Assembly (NCBI GenBank): GCA_022835595.1
Contig: BQUP01000007.1
Location: 124,001 to 188,000, forward strand
DNA from: Cystobasidium ongulense
Taxonomy: Eukaryota; Basidiomycota; Cystobasidiomycetes; Cystobasidiales; Cystobasidiaceae
Length of the DNA: 64,000 bases
Direction: 5' to 3'
Part shown: in pieces, positions 24,949 through 37,455 of the stretch
Layout: every line of letters starts with the position of its first letter
Numbering within the stretch: position 1 is the stretch's first letter
The notes under the pieces: model-generated
The model's input: the letters and a program-made list of their open reading frames with translations, nothing else
Told to the model about the DNA's origin: nothing
The model's database searches: none
Position numbers and translations under genes: made by a program

Positions 24949-27204
24949 TTAAAGAGCCTTGTTGGCGATCCAGTGGCTGAACATCTTCAATGCAGCTTCA
25001 GGTTGGTCGGTGGGTACCTATTCAATCGGTGCAATTCGCAGCATTAGCCTCTGCAAATCTTGAAGCAGTAACAAAATGGCGGAATGAATCAAGCTCACCA
25101 TATGACCAGCCTCGTACACCTCTAAGAAGGTATAATTACCAGCCCCAGCACCGACGCTAATCAAAGAACCAGCTTTATCACCTTTGACCGAGAAATCCCT
25201 CTCTTTAGTCTTGTTGAGTTCCTTGGCGAACACAGAATCGAGTTTAAGGAACCATTCTTTGTTACCCGTATCTATCGCAAAACAAAAATAGGTTAGCTTG
25301 TCTATTGTGAGATGCGGGATGAATGGAAATAAACTTATAGATAATTGCACATGGAATCGGCATTTCCAGCGTAAATCAAAACTCTAATACCATCTGCGAG
25401 TAGAGGAGGTAATAGTGCAGCAGAATTGTGTTGAGAATCACCAGTCATTAAGAATCCTCTATTAATTTCCATATTGCAAGATTGGAAATCCATTTCCTTA
25501 GGTACTCCCAGTTCTTCTTTAACATCGTGACGGTTTAGGAATGTTTGGATCCAGTTGAGCTCCTTATAGCATAATTCACCATCTTCTCCTTCCCGGTCGC
25601 ATTTCTTGCGAATATCGTAGAGGTTACGTCCGCTTGCTTGGAGAGGTGAGTACATTCCCCAGCAGCTAAAAGAAAACACTATGTAAGCATATGACGGGGT
25701 CAGTATTTGATTGTGTAGTTGACTAGCTTACTATAAAGCAGCAGGTAGACCTTTCGAAAAACAGCACCATTTTAGCTCATGCTGGCTTGTTCGTGAAGCG
25801 ACGAACAGCACTCACAAGTGAATCTCGAGGGAGAATCATAGCAGTAGCTCTGTAATCTCTGGCAAGTAGGAACCTTTGTCCTCATGCTAGTGCATGAAGA
25901 TTCATCCAAGAAAGCATGTTCAGAGGGAGCGCAAGCGTATTCCGGTACGCTAGCGAATTGAGTGAATGGTTCAGTGAGACCATTGCCAATGAGAATACTC
26001 TTCAAGTTGATAGGTAGATGGGATTCTTTAGCTTGTACCGTAAGTGCTTTATCGCCTGCTTCAACCTTGACTTTACGTTCGTGTATGTAAGAAGCGAAAT
26101 TGGGGATATAATGACCTCCGTATGATTCTCCTGCGATATTGAACTCTTGATGTGACCAATCTGGGAAAGATTTCATGAATAATTGTAGGAAAGCGTAGAC
26201 ATCCACGGCGGCGTCTGGTGTGGTGAGGACCTGTTTGCCCTCAGTGTAGGAGAACCCAACATTGACAGGCTGGTCGAGGAAGATCATATTGGAGACTTCG
26301 TTCCATGAGTATGGGTTGTAAACTGTCTCGGTACCATTGGCGGAGATCAAGCATGGACCGAGCTCGAATAGGAGACCAGTGGTGGAGGAGCAGCCTGGAC
26401 CTCCGTCTGATGAGTAGAAACAGATGATGCATCGGGTTGTGTAAGTCGAGGGGATATGAGAGAGAGTGAAACGAAGCAGTCAGATTAGCCGATCTGCGAT
26501 AGACCGACATTATGCATAGTCACATACTGAGCCATAGGGTAACAGGATCTTTGGCAGGATTACGACGAGAGGAAAAGCTGCTCTGTCAAGGTTAATCACT
26601 CGTTTTACCGGCAAATAACAAGCAGCACTTACGCCCAGAAAAATAGATGGGCTTTGTCTCCAATATCAAGGTATCCACTATTCGTATTGGTATTCAAAGT
26701 CAGATCCCAAGTCCGGGAGGTGGCGGGGATATATAGGACAATCCTCACCTGAACTGCTCGACATTCTTATCGCAGAATGTTGGTTTAGCGATCTTGTTGA
26801 CACGCAGCTTGTGTTCAGGGAAGTCGGCGTGTGTAACATGAGTGACTGCAATTGTGTTCTCTATTCAGCGTCTTTCCTGTATCGCGAATCAAGGCCGCAT
26901 CATCGTTGCATGAACGGGAAATAGCGACTCCGACGATGAGAGCGGGAATGGGAACATGCTCACATCTAGGATCATTGATATGTTCTTGAATCCACTTTGC
27001 GCCTTTCTCAGCTACATTGCCAACAGACCCAGAGACGCTTTCAACGAGAGACTTGCTCTCCTTAAGGAAAGCGGCGGCTTGATCTGCGACCGGATCAAGG
27101 AAGGTGAGTTGCTGTTGCTGGGCGTATTGCTCGAATGAAGGTGCTGCAACTGCTACGCTGGCTACGAGAGCAGTCACTATGGCTGCTGTGCTGGAGTAGC
27201 GCAT
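24949..27204 (-). CDS. Carboxypeptidase Y-type vacuolar serine carboxypeptidase
   Basis: This is a vacuolar serine carboxypeptidase, removing C-terminal residues from peptides. Nine exons: 27204-26964, 26845-26749, 26677-26633, 26577-26528, 26406-25816, 25750-25732, 25665-25343, 25271-25099 and 25017-24949 (535 aa, as yeast CPY). A signal peptide covers residues 1-21 and a propeptide of about 90 residues follows. The family boxes are LWLNGGPGCSS, the nucleophile box GESYGGHYIP, the acidic residue in YAGNADSMCNY and the histidine in GHMVPTDQP. All three catalytic residues are present. The ATG at 27204 gives the signal peptide; the open frame extends upstream without a better start. The exon 7/8 junction (25343/25271) has no GT or GC donor: the frame closes only if the intron begins AT. 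Exon 6 is 19 nt. Confidence 0.93.
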
Positions 27205-27807
27205 CTTGCCTGATTTGATGGTTGGAGTGATATGGCGAGAAGCAGAGCGGCGGCAACTTGCCCATGTGACACGATGGGCGCAATCGGCGAAGGGCACCTG
27301 AAGAAGGCGGGCCGCAAATGCAATAGGCGGAAGCTACCCTAATCAGTATGACAACCACGAGAAGCTGCTCATCAGATAGCTGGTGTCTATTAGGTATTGT
27401 TTTGGAAGATGCTCGTAAGCGGGGAGCAAGCAGCACAGCTACGCCACTGGCAATACGCAGACAAGACAAGCTATGGATGTGATGGCCATCTGAATGCATG
27501 GACCGAAGAACAAGATATAAAGCAGGCACGCAGTCATCGAAGCAAAGTAGAGCAACTGGCTAGACCAGCAAGATTGTGGAATTGTAATATGGCTTTCAAA
27601 GAAGAGAAGCTAAACAAAGAAATGGACTATATCGGCTCAACAAGGATAGCGTAATCTGTAGCTAAGAGAGCGTTGCTCCACTAATAGGGAGCATGAGCAA
27701 AGTAACGATGTTGACCAGTCCAAACGAGAAGAAAGTCGAAGGTAGATGGGTGTACACGGAGTACGGTGTGGGTAGAAGCCACTAATGGAGAAGCGATATA
27801 GAAACGC
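27205..27807. other. Intergenic, CPY upstream and H4 downstream
   Basis: No coding region is supported across these 600 bases, between the carboxypeptidase start and the histone H4 stop codon. The open frame at about 27400-27650 on the plus strand has no motif. Confidence 0.5.
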
Positions 27808-28383
<576 letters not shown>

Positions 28384-29748
28384 GTTTGTTGATTAGATTG
28401 GGGGTTGGTGAAGTGAAAGAAGCTGGATGGGTGAAGAGAAGGAGTGGAGCAGGGAGAGGTCATCAGCATTTGTCTTTCTCCTGAGCTTGGTGACAGGACT
28501 CTTCTCACCTGCGCGGATGGATGCTTTCGCGGATGGGAAGAAGAGAAGCAAGAGGAGGAGCTTGTTTGCTCAGTTTTGAGCTTGTTGTCTTCGTGTTGTT
28601 GTGTTTCCGCCACAGGGCGAGCGATCGGGCATTTGGATGGCTGAAGCGAAAAGCTCAAAGGCTTGCTTGCATGCCGAACATCGACGTTTGGACCGAGTGA
28701 CGCAGAGGTGAGCAGCTTCTGTGTATTCCAGCTTCCTATCATGCACAAGAAGAAAATAATCCAGAAGAATCACCGTACGGCTCAGTCTCTGCATTCATGC
28801 ATTGGCCGGCTTGAGGAAACTTGGAAGCCTCATGCAGGCATCCCTGCTTCCTCGAGAAGACAATCATCCAATCCCTCTCCTCATTGTCTAGATGCACCCG
28901 CTTCAGGCAGCTCTGGCATCAAGCGTTATGGAACCGGTGTATAGCTCTGCTATCCGCAAGGACGCCGTATCGATACTGAACGTCAGAAGCTGCTATGAAG
29001 TGGATAGTCGTCGAGGCAATACAGGAGCCGAGGTGGTAGAAACTCTTGCCGAATGAACGGGTTCACAATGTAGTTTGCAATCTGATATCTTCAACCACAT
29101 GCATCTACTTTCCATTCATACTCATCTACATCGTCATCGCGTCTCGTAAAGCGAACCGGGACTGACTCTCTCTTGTATGCTCAATAATGAACAGGGACAC
29201 ATGCATCAATTCTGCGCTCCGTGACGAGAGCTGAGAGCAAAGGGCGGCAAGATGAACAGTAAACGAAACAGTATTGTATTGCTTGTTTTGTGCTGGCCAC
29301 TTCAAGGATACAAATCCATTTTCCGAAAGAAGACTGTATCTTCGACTGATTACCTATGAATTTCTGAATTTACCGACAACTTCTGCATTCTACGTATCCA
29401 CCCATTCCCCAGAGGTTTTGCAATTCTCAGTATGCTATCCTGCTCCAACGCGGTTGCGCTGCAACCCTTTATTCCGATTTCACTTTGACCAACTTCTCAC
29501 ATCTTTTACAAATTTCCACTTTTCCTACTTTATACTAGTATCACTTTTTCGATTGCCGTTGACGCTCTTTGGAGACAGCCACTGTTTCATTCTTCATCGA
29601 GGCACGAATGCGATGATCCTGGACGTGAGTTGGATCTTCGTCTCCCCTCCCCTCCTCTCCCCTACCATCCTCGATCTGGTGAGCCCACGCCTGCTACGTG
29701 GCCACCCACGCCTGGTCCAAACGGTTACCTCTGGCATTATCATGGAGT
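28384..29748. other. Intergenic upstream of histone H4
   Basis: This 1.36 kb stretch should contain the H4 promoter. A plus-strand frame of 181 codons at 29274-29819 lacks motifs and overlaps the next candidate gene. I searched for a divergent H3 start and did not see one. Confidence 0.5.
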
Positions 29749-30915
29749 CTAACAGGCCCGCTCGGAAAGTGAGGCCGTCAGGTGATGATGGGAGCCGTGG
29801 TGTGATAGGGCAGTTATAGCTTGGTAGAAGGCGATCTATTAAGGCATTGACTTACAAACTGGAAGAAGTAGTCATTGGATAGGGAAGAGGCATCTGTAGT
29901 GGAGATAGCAGGCACTTTGATGGAGGCTGGACAGATCAACCAAGACCAACCAGACAGGCAGGATAGATGTAGCTTTATTGTAGAGCTGCATGACAGCTGT
30001 CCCACAAACAATCTCCAGGCCCGGCAGTACAGCACGTTCAGGATAAGCAGCAGACGCGTCGGCGGTCAATACATCCCATAGAGCTCTAGCGGTGCTACTG
30101 TGCTCGAGGGTGGTGTGATTTGAGACGCCGGCGACTTTCCTTGACGACAACGGGGTGTGTCTCTTCAAGCTAATCCAATCTGCATCGTTTTCCCAAGATG
30201 CTACCGAGCTTACCCTGACCGGAATTGGGTGCTGTTGGTTCTCAGGTCCAGTCTCGCCGTTTGCATCTTCTTGAACATCGCTGGGTAGGTGTTCAATTGC
30301 AGCCGAACTTGCTCCTGTTGATGGGGCTGGGGCTCGACCCCTAATAACAGCATTGCTAGGTCGAGCAGCTGGTAGGGCGTGTCGTTTGCGAGGCATCCCT
30401 ATCTCTACCACCGGCACTAACATTCCAGCTGGTCTTATAGTAGCTTGCTGAGCAGGTGCAGGCCTGACGGAACTGAGGTAGATGGAAGTTGGATTGGTGA
30501 GACAGCAGGTCGTATAGGGCTTTGCTCAGTGGTTATTCGGGTAATTATGAACATGGTGAACACTGTTTACTCTGTGAATAGCTGGTGTGGTGTAGAGTTA
30601 TATGTAGCCTCCGGGAAATCAGTTGAAATGAAACCTGTTGGGAAATCTAACATATTGTCGTAGTTCTCCAGAGGCAGTCCATCGACACTGATTCCCAGTC
30701 CATTCGTAGACGGTGGAGCCAAATACAATGCGTTGTCCTCGATTGGACGCTCGTGACGGTGAATCCAAGATTACCAGTCTCGCCAAAAAAGAGATAACCT
30801 GATAATCTTGATCGTTGACTTCACGCAGTATTGCCGCTGGTAGCGGGGAGAAGGTTTGGGATGGTGAGGCCTGCCTCGTTAGAGGAGATGATGACCTTGA
30901 CTCGAGTCTATTTAG
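29749..30915 (-). CDS. Possible multi-exon gene, exon joins unresolved
   Basis: I do not recognise a family. Several minus-strand segments look like exons because they have good splice sites and protein-like composition. They read SPLPAAILREVNDQDYQ, then RPIEDNALYLAPP continuing to LDFPTGFISTDFPE, then a Pro/Arg-rich piece with MPRKRHALPAARPSNAV and SVASWENDADWISLKR, and lastly SNDYFFQF joined in phase to IAFYQAITALSHHG before a stop at 29749. One central join, near 30430-30530, could not be made to keep frame with canonical sites, and the start codon is not found. A regulatory protein is possible from the basic and Pro-rich composition. A decayed gene is the main alternative. Confidence 0.35.
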
Positions 30916-31264
30916 ATTTATAGGAAAACTGAGAAATCACCGGCCTGCCAGAGGCGCAGGTGAATACAATTAGTTGCAGAGGCAAGAGGCAAGCACCTCC
31001 AGACATCCTCCATGCATGCCAAATGGAAGGCATAGGTGGAAGGCTCAGACTGGAAGGCTGATTCAGCGTCTTGGAGTTTTGGAAGAATTGAAGTGTTCGA
31101 CAGCTCATATATGGATACGGATATGGATATTTCAAACAGAGAATGGAAGTTTCCTAGACTTTCACGGAGGTATGTCCTAATAGAAGGGAAGCGCCTGAAT
31201 TTAGTGCCGATTTAGTTATTGGCTACATGGTTTTTTCTCGCGAACTTTGACAAGAAGGTGCAGT
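30916..31264. other. Intergenic between two minus-strand genes
   Basis: No gene is supported. A short run of near-repeated ATGGATACGG-type units lies around 31108-31130. Confidence 0.4.
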
Positions 31265-32436
31265 TCATGCCGCATCTACTGGATTCCAAGAACAAGCACC
31301 TGCTGCGCCTTTATCTAATCCATTGAGTGTGTCCATCTGTTCCTTATTCAATTCAAAGTCGAATATATCTGCGTTCTCCTCTGTTTCAGAAACGGAAGAA
31401 AGTACCATTTAATATTGAGCTCAGTATTAAAATATTTGAGGATGGGATCCGAGACTTACTGATTCTGGACGGCGTATCTGACTTTGGTAGAGGGACGAAA
31501 CCTCTCTGTAGCGACCAACGTACTAATACTTGAGAAGGGGTCTTATTCACAGCTTGCGCGATCTTGACCAGCGCGGGGTCGTCATTACGTTCTGCTCTGA
31601 CCAATGGGCAGTACGCTTGAGCCACTACGTTATTCTTGTTGCAATAGTCTACAATGGGCTTTTGCTGGCACCAGGGGTGCAATTCAATCTGGTTCACAGC
31701 TGCGGAATTAGTTTGGAAATGATCGTCAGAGTAGTAATGAAACTGCAAGTAAGACGCCTCACCTGGCATTGGCAGACCTTCATCTTCGATCTCCTTCAGA
31801 TGCTTAACTCCAAAATTAGATACACCAATATCTTTGGTCTTTCCCTCTTCCTTAGCTTCCAACAAGGCCTTGTAAGCCTCGATTCGTTTCTTGTGCCCTG
31901 CCTTTGGATCGTGTAGTAGTATAAGATTGAAGTAATCTGTGCATTTGGAGACTGTCTTGAGACTATCGTCAATTGCTTTTGCGGTTTCTTTCAGACCGTG
32001 CTCTGCGGAGTAGACTTTTGTCGTGAAGAAGATATCATCGCGAGGTGTTGAGCTGCACAGGAATACATGTATATATATCAGAAGCGGCTCGTAGGACTAG
32101 TAGAACTGGCTTCCATACGATTTCGCGATGACGTCTGCCACTTGCAATTCATTGCGGTACACCCGCGCCTGAATGATTCGGATGTATCAGATTGGCATTT
32201 CATGGCACAGTAGGGGAATAACTGATTTACACTATCAATATGCCTGCAGAATCGTATCGTGATCAGCTTAGTAGTCACTCCAACACGACAGTCAAGGATA
32301 CATACCTGTACCCTACCTCGAGGGCGACTGTCACTGATTTAGCGGCATCTTTGGACTGGTATACTCCGAACCCAAGTCGAGGCATCAGAGCACCGCTCTG
32401 AAGCTTTATGGTAGAAGAGATGGACAATTGTGCCAT
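31265..32436 (-). CDS. Aldo-keto reductase
   Basis: This is an NAD(P)H-dependent reductase of the aldo-keto family, acting on aldehydes or keto sugars. Six exons: 32436-32306, 32243-32231, 32168-32119, 32052-31763, 31699-31460 and 31380-31265 (279 aa, typical for a GCY1/YPR1-type member). LGFGVYQSKD is the cofactor-strand box. The catalytic tetrad is visible: Asp in HIDSARVY, Tyr in the same box, Lys in FFTTKVYS and His in LILLHDP. GVSNFGVKHLKE and NQIELHPW are further family motifs. The second exon is only 13 nt and encodes the catalytic Asp. A divergent aminotransferase gene starts 479 bp away. The natural substrate cannot be told from sequence. Confidence 0.93.
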
Positions 32437-32915
32437 GTTTGTATGTTGCTGTGAAATGCGAATGGTCTGAACGAAAGAAGCTGAAGCTGACGTGTGTCGA
32501 TCCCGAAGCTTCGGCGATAAAGTTCGGTCGAACACGGCGGTCTATGTGGAAAGACAGAGTGTATGTCTGTAGCCGTTGCTGTCTCGGAGCGAACACCTCA
32601 CGATACCTGTTCTGACAGACTTGACAGGAAAGTTCAGCTGCCTTCCGGTCCCCGCTGCATCGGATCACGTGCCAGTACGCCCAATCTTTCTCGTAATTTA
32701 AAACTCGCGATAAGCCAGACCAGAGGAGCGAGGTCACGCGCATCGTTCAAACTCTTGCACCTCCCATCACTTGCATTCGAGATATATCTACTACTCAGAC
32801 CCACTCAATCTCACAGCTAGGACCTCGCCTCCTTTTCCTTCCTTCGCAGCACGCTCCTTCGCGTTCGTCCACCTTCATCTTCTAAATTCAACTCCGCCCA
32901 TTTTCATCAAACAGC
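32437..32915. promoter_or_regulatory. Divergent promoter, reductase / aminotransferase
   Basis: The reductase and aminotransferase start at opposite ends of this 479-bp interval. The last 130 bases before the aminotransferase start are strongly pyrimidine-rich, a usual leader feature. No named element is recognised. Confidence 0.5.
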
Positions 32916-35417
32916 ATGGTTGAGGCACCTCAGAAGGCCAATGGCGCCAGCAATGGCAGCCATACCAGGATTCCCGCAGCATCACTGCCAGATCTGTCAC
33001 ACCACATCAATGCATCTACCGCAGAGAGGGCGCCAAACATGCTCAAGGTGAGTTTGATGTTGAGCGTGGGAAGGATTTTATGCCTGAGTCACGGGGTCGC
33101 TTGGCTGTCGGGGCCACTTAGAGCAAAGACGTCAAAGACTGACGTAGGATGTTTGAATGAACGTTTGAATATGGACAGAAAATGTATCCATACCTGGAAA
33201 ACCCTGCTTTCGTTTCGCTTGGAGGTGAGTTGCTGTTCTCTTCACATGCAGTGGCGGAAGCGAATTTCATAGAGGAGCAATCACTAATGCGAGCTCATTC
33301 TATTTCTTTCCTTTATCTCATCTAAACGTCCTTGCGTATTCTTACAGGTGGACTACCACATCCCAGTACCTTTCCCATCTTGAAAGCTTCTTTCGAGCTT
33401 CCAACCCCTCCCAACTACGACGGAACACCATATGTTCACGGCGCAAATACCGCATCGACTTCCGCTCACACCAATGGACATGCCGATGTTCACGCAAATG
33501 GCCATGCTAATGGTCACATCAACGGCGGTCATGCTGCCAAGCACGAACTTCAAGGTCACGGGGCCAAAGAACCGGAGCTACCAGGCAAGACAATCATGAA
33601 GATGTACAAGGGACCGCAAGTCGGAGGCGCGCACGCCGCTCTAGACCTTGCTCAAGCTCAGCAATGTGAGTCTTAGCTTTGAGAACTTTCCACGTTCGGC
33701 ATTTGCCACCATTTGAAGGTAATGGTGACGATTTTCTGGAAATACAAGCTGATCTATATTACCTTTATAGATGCCAGACCCATGGGCTTTCAACCTCTAA
33801 TGGAGCCGCTTCGACGTCTTACCGAATTGCTCCATTCACCACTATACGAATTCGCCCAGATACCAACAGGCGGAAATACAGATGCCAGCACCAAAGTTTT
33901 CAGAGCTCTTCTAGACAGACACGATACTCTTCTAGTCGAAGATTTCGAATTCGCTCCCCCTATGGCGGCTGCTAAAGCTCTTGGTGCGGGTATCAAGGGA
34001 ATGAAAATCGATACTTTGGGTATTGTGCCTGAAGCTTTGGATGAGATGCTCTCGAATTGGGATACTAGCATTAGAGGAAAGAAGTGCGTAGAGATCCTCA
34101 CTTCTCGAGAAAGGCATACTTCTGGACTTGAGCTGATGAGCCACTCCTATGTTCACCAGGCCACACTTGATGTACACTGTTTCGACAGCACAGAACCCCT
34201 CATCCGCTAGTGTGACACCTGAACGCGCAGCAGCAGTCTACGCAGTCGCCCAGAAGCACGATCTAGTAAGCGTCTTGCACTTTCATGCTCTCAGGCGATA
34301 TACTGATAAGGGTTCATGTTTCCACTGTAGGTCATCCTCGAAGACGATCCATACTACTGGCTTGTTCTCGACCGATACGACGGGCCCGCCAACCTTGATG
34401 AAGATGTCGTCGAAGACGACTCCGACAGAGTTGCTCTCAAGGATGTTTGCTCTCTTGATACTTTTGCTAGAAGTTTACCTACAAGCTATCTCTCTATCGA
34501 TACCGATGGACGTGTTCTACGCTTGGACTCTTTCTCCAAGTGCTTTGCCCGTGAGTGATGAGTAAAGTAAGAAGCTTGCGGAATCCCTCGCTGATGCGTT
34601 ACGGTATCTGCAGCGGGCATGCGTCTTGGCTGGCTCACTGGCAGCCCTGCAATGATTGAGAGGATGCAAAGAATAGCCGAGACTGATTCTCAAGAAGTCA
34701 AGTAGGTCGGCCTCTAAACCCAGGGAGGAATGGGTGACTGATGTGCTCGACCTTTGTTTACAGCGGCATTGCACAAGCTTTCTTCGCTCAGCTCCTCTCG
34801 GAACCTCATTTGAACCACACCAATGAGTCATGGGGCTTAGATGGTTTCGCAAGATGGATCTGTGATATCAGACGACAATATTCGTCAAAGCGAGATCGTC
34901 TCTTGAATGGAATCAGCAAGCATTGCAGTCCTGAACATATTAGATGCAAACCCTGCCCTCAATCTGGAATGTTTGCATGGCTAGAGGTCAACCTCGATAA
35001 ACATCTGGAATATAGGAAAGATGTCAGAGAGACCTCGGGTAATGAGCGTGGACCTAGGACAAATACTGTTGACCTCATGCAGAGATTATTCGAGCTCTGC
35101 ATCGATGGTGAGTTATAATCCCTGCTGTGCGGAGTATGACCTGGCATGGTGCTGAAGTAGGCCCGTCTCTTCCGGTCCTTGCAGAGAACGTCCTTATTCT
35201 TCAATCAAGTATCTTCGCAGCTCAACCATGCTTACCCAAAGCACTCGACAACCCACACCCTAAAGCTCTAGAAGCTATCCACGAAGAAGAAGCCGTCTTA
35301 GCCGATCAGAGTGTTTTCCTACGAGCTTGCTTTGCAGGCAATCATGAACAGCTTGATCTTGCTGCTGCGAGATTGGGTAAGGCCATTAGCCGATTCTTCG
35401 ATAATGAGCGTCCATAG
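32916..35417 (+). CDS. ARO8-type aromatic/alpha-aminoadipate aminotransferase
   Basis: This is a PLP-dependent class I aminotransferase of the ARO8 family, which transfers amino groups in aromatic amino acid or lysine metabolism. Nine exons: 32916-33047, 33179-33224, 33348-33665, 33771-34083, 34160-34265, 34331-34550, 34614-34701, 34764-35107 and 35185-35417 (599 aa). MYPYLENPAFVSLGGGLPHP starts the fold. PLMEPLRRLT and PTGGNTDA bind PLP phosphate. TVSTAQNPSS, VILEDDPYYWLVLDRY and the Schiff-base lysine in LDSFSKCFAPGMRLGW follow. The protein is about 100 residues longer than yeast Aro8, largely because of an N-terminal extension and a His/Asn/Gly-rich insertion near residues 85-130. Sequence cannot separate Aro8 from Aro9 or from kynurenine-type activity. 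Confidence 0.92.
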
Positions 35418-36037
35418 ATTACTCGAGTGTGCTCACAGTAGGAGGAATCGTCCTATCATCACATCGTCCTATCATCACATCTTGTATAGTTTTTAATTAT
35501 GGTATGTGGCATTTAGACAGCATTTTAGAATTAATACATCATACCCAGCAATGAAACATCATTTTTAATCCCGCAAGGAGGGCAATGTCTTTGAAGCTTG
35601 CTACTGAGTATCACCTCTGTGCTGGCCGTGATTTCGTATGCAGTTGCTTACACTCGCACACCGACGCCAACTTGTGTGCTTGTGCTGACACCTGGCGAGA
35701 TGCGCCACCGCTGGCCGGGCGTCGGGGCTTAATGAGAACAGCAAGGAGGCATTGCACGCTATGGTTAAAGGCGAGTTCAAACTACGATTACCTCTCAACT
35801 ATTCTCAAACTGTTTCTATATTATATTTTCCAATTTCCATGCAGGCTGATTTTTCAGAAATGAGCCTTCCCTGACCGCCACCCGCGGAATCCGCTGCGGC
35901 TTCAAATTTCCTTCCGCCAACAGCCCGCCCCTATTCTCAGTACGCCCGCCTGAAGGTGGCAGCGGTGGAGTGCAGCGACGACGACGACGAAGAACAGCAA
36001 TTCTCACCGTCCACCAACCACCTCAAGCTAGTCAACC
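35418..36037. other. Intergenic, upstream of eL34
   Basis: No coding region is supported. The final part should hold the ribosomal protein promoter. No named element is identified. Confidence 0.5.
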
Positions 36038-36601
36038 ATGGTCCAGCGAGTCGCCCTCCGCACGCGCAAGTCGTACAACACCGTCTCCAACAAGAGACGT
36101 ATCATCAAGACTCCTTGTGAGTTGAAGGAGATCATGGACAACGATGGATGGCAGGAGATCGAGCAATTCATCGGGTGGATGGATGGATAGAGAGAGAAGG
36201 AACAGTATGCTGATGGATACTACCTATCTTCTTATATGCTATCGTCTACAGCCGGCAAGCTCCGTTACCTACACATCAACAAGCTCGGCACAGCGCCAAA
36301 ATGCGGTGACTGCGGTTCCAAGCTCGCAGGTGTGAGTAGAGGAATACAGCAATGAAGCGAAGGAGGGTGTGGTTGATACAGAATACTGAGATGTCCCTTC
36401 ATTGCGTGCCTCCAGGTCCCAGCCCTACGACCCACCGAGTACTCACGCCTAAGCAAGCGTCAAAAGTCCGTCTCCAGAGCATACGGTGGATCAAGATGCG
36501 CAGGATGCGTCCGTGATAGAATCGTCCGTGCTTTCCTAGTCGAGGAAGCTAAGATCGTCAAGGCTCTCATTGGAAAGCAAGAGGCCAAGTCGAAGAAGTA
36601 A
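36038..36601 (+). CDS. RPL34: Large-subunit ribosomal protein eL34
   Basis: This is a cytosolic 60S ribosomal protein. Three exons: 36038-36116, 36252-36331 and 36416-36601 (114 aa, the usual length). It starts [20 protein letters not shown] and carries the zinc-type [10 protein letters not shown] with a second pair in [32 protein letters not shown] is highly conserved in the family. The basic tail ends EAKSKK. The ATG sits in a good fungal context (AACCATGG). The identification is certain. Confidence 0.98.
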
Positions 36602-37455
36602 ACATCTCGATGTCACTCTCATCAACACATTGAATCTTTCGCATAGGGAGATCGTTTTCTGGAACACCTTTTTCTTTCGTGCAACCGCGGACGGTGTTGC
36701 GAAGCCGGTGGAACGATGGATATGATGGATGAACACGGGAGAGAACATCGACGCGCAATTTGGAGATAGGACAGATGGAGCGTAGGCCATGCAGTTGCGG
36801 TATTGTGGACGGCTTTGAATCATCCTCAACATTGCAGCCCAGGAGGGACGGAAATGATTGACCATCAAGACCAACTTTGACTGGAAAAACCAATTCTACG
36901 CACCCAAGCCCCTTGTTCAATATTTCGCATCTATTGTTTTACTATGGTACACCCTCCATATCCTGCTTTCCGCTTCTTTTCACACTTTATGCAATGCACA
37001 GCCTAGCAGTCTACATGGCAGAACCTACACGAATCACCTCCTTGATGGCTAATTCATGATCTTGTCTCTTCGACTTGGCTATCGTACACTTGCATGACCG
37101 TTCTCTCGGTTCATGCTTCGACCTCTTCAACTCGACTCTGGGCGGTTCTTCCTTTCTCCTCAATCTTAGCCAGACATAGAGGCCCATACTGCGACTCAGG
37201 TGGCATCGCATTAGCTCATCTGACCATTCTTATTCCATTCCAGTCCATTTGCCCCGCACGAAGCTCCTATCTGAGATCTCATAATTGGGCCGGTCTGACT
37301 TGCCACGCCCTCATCACCTTGCTTCTCGCTCTCTTTACTCTCTCTTTCCTTCCTATTGCTTAACGCAGCGCCGAGCCTTACACGTTCACAGCGCTTAAAC
37401 TCTCAGCTATTTTCGCAGCATACTCCTCCATACAAACCAGCAACCGCCACCAACT
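36602..37455. other. Intergenic between two plus-strand genes
   Basis: An 850-bp region with short unsupported open frames on both strands. The last 250 bases are pyrimidine-rich and lead into the next gene. Confidence 0.5.

Noticed and set aside
29274-29819. 181-codon plus-strand open frame upstream of H4
   Set aside because: Composition is not protein-like, no motif is present and it overlaps better-supported minus-strand exons.
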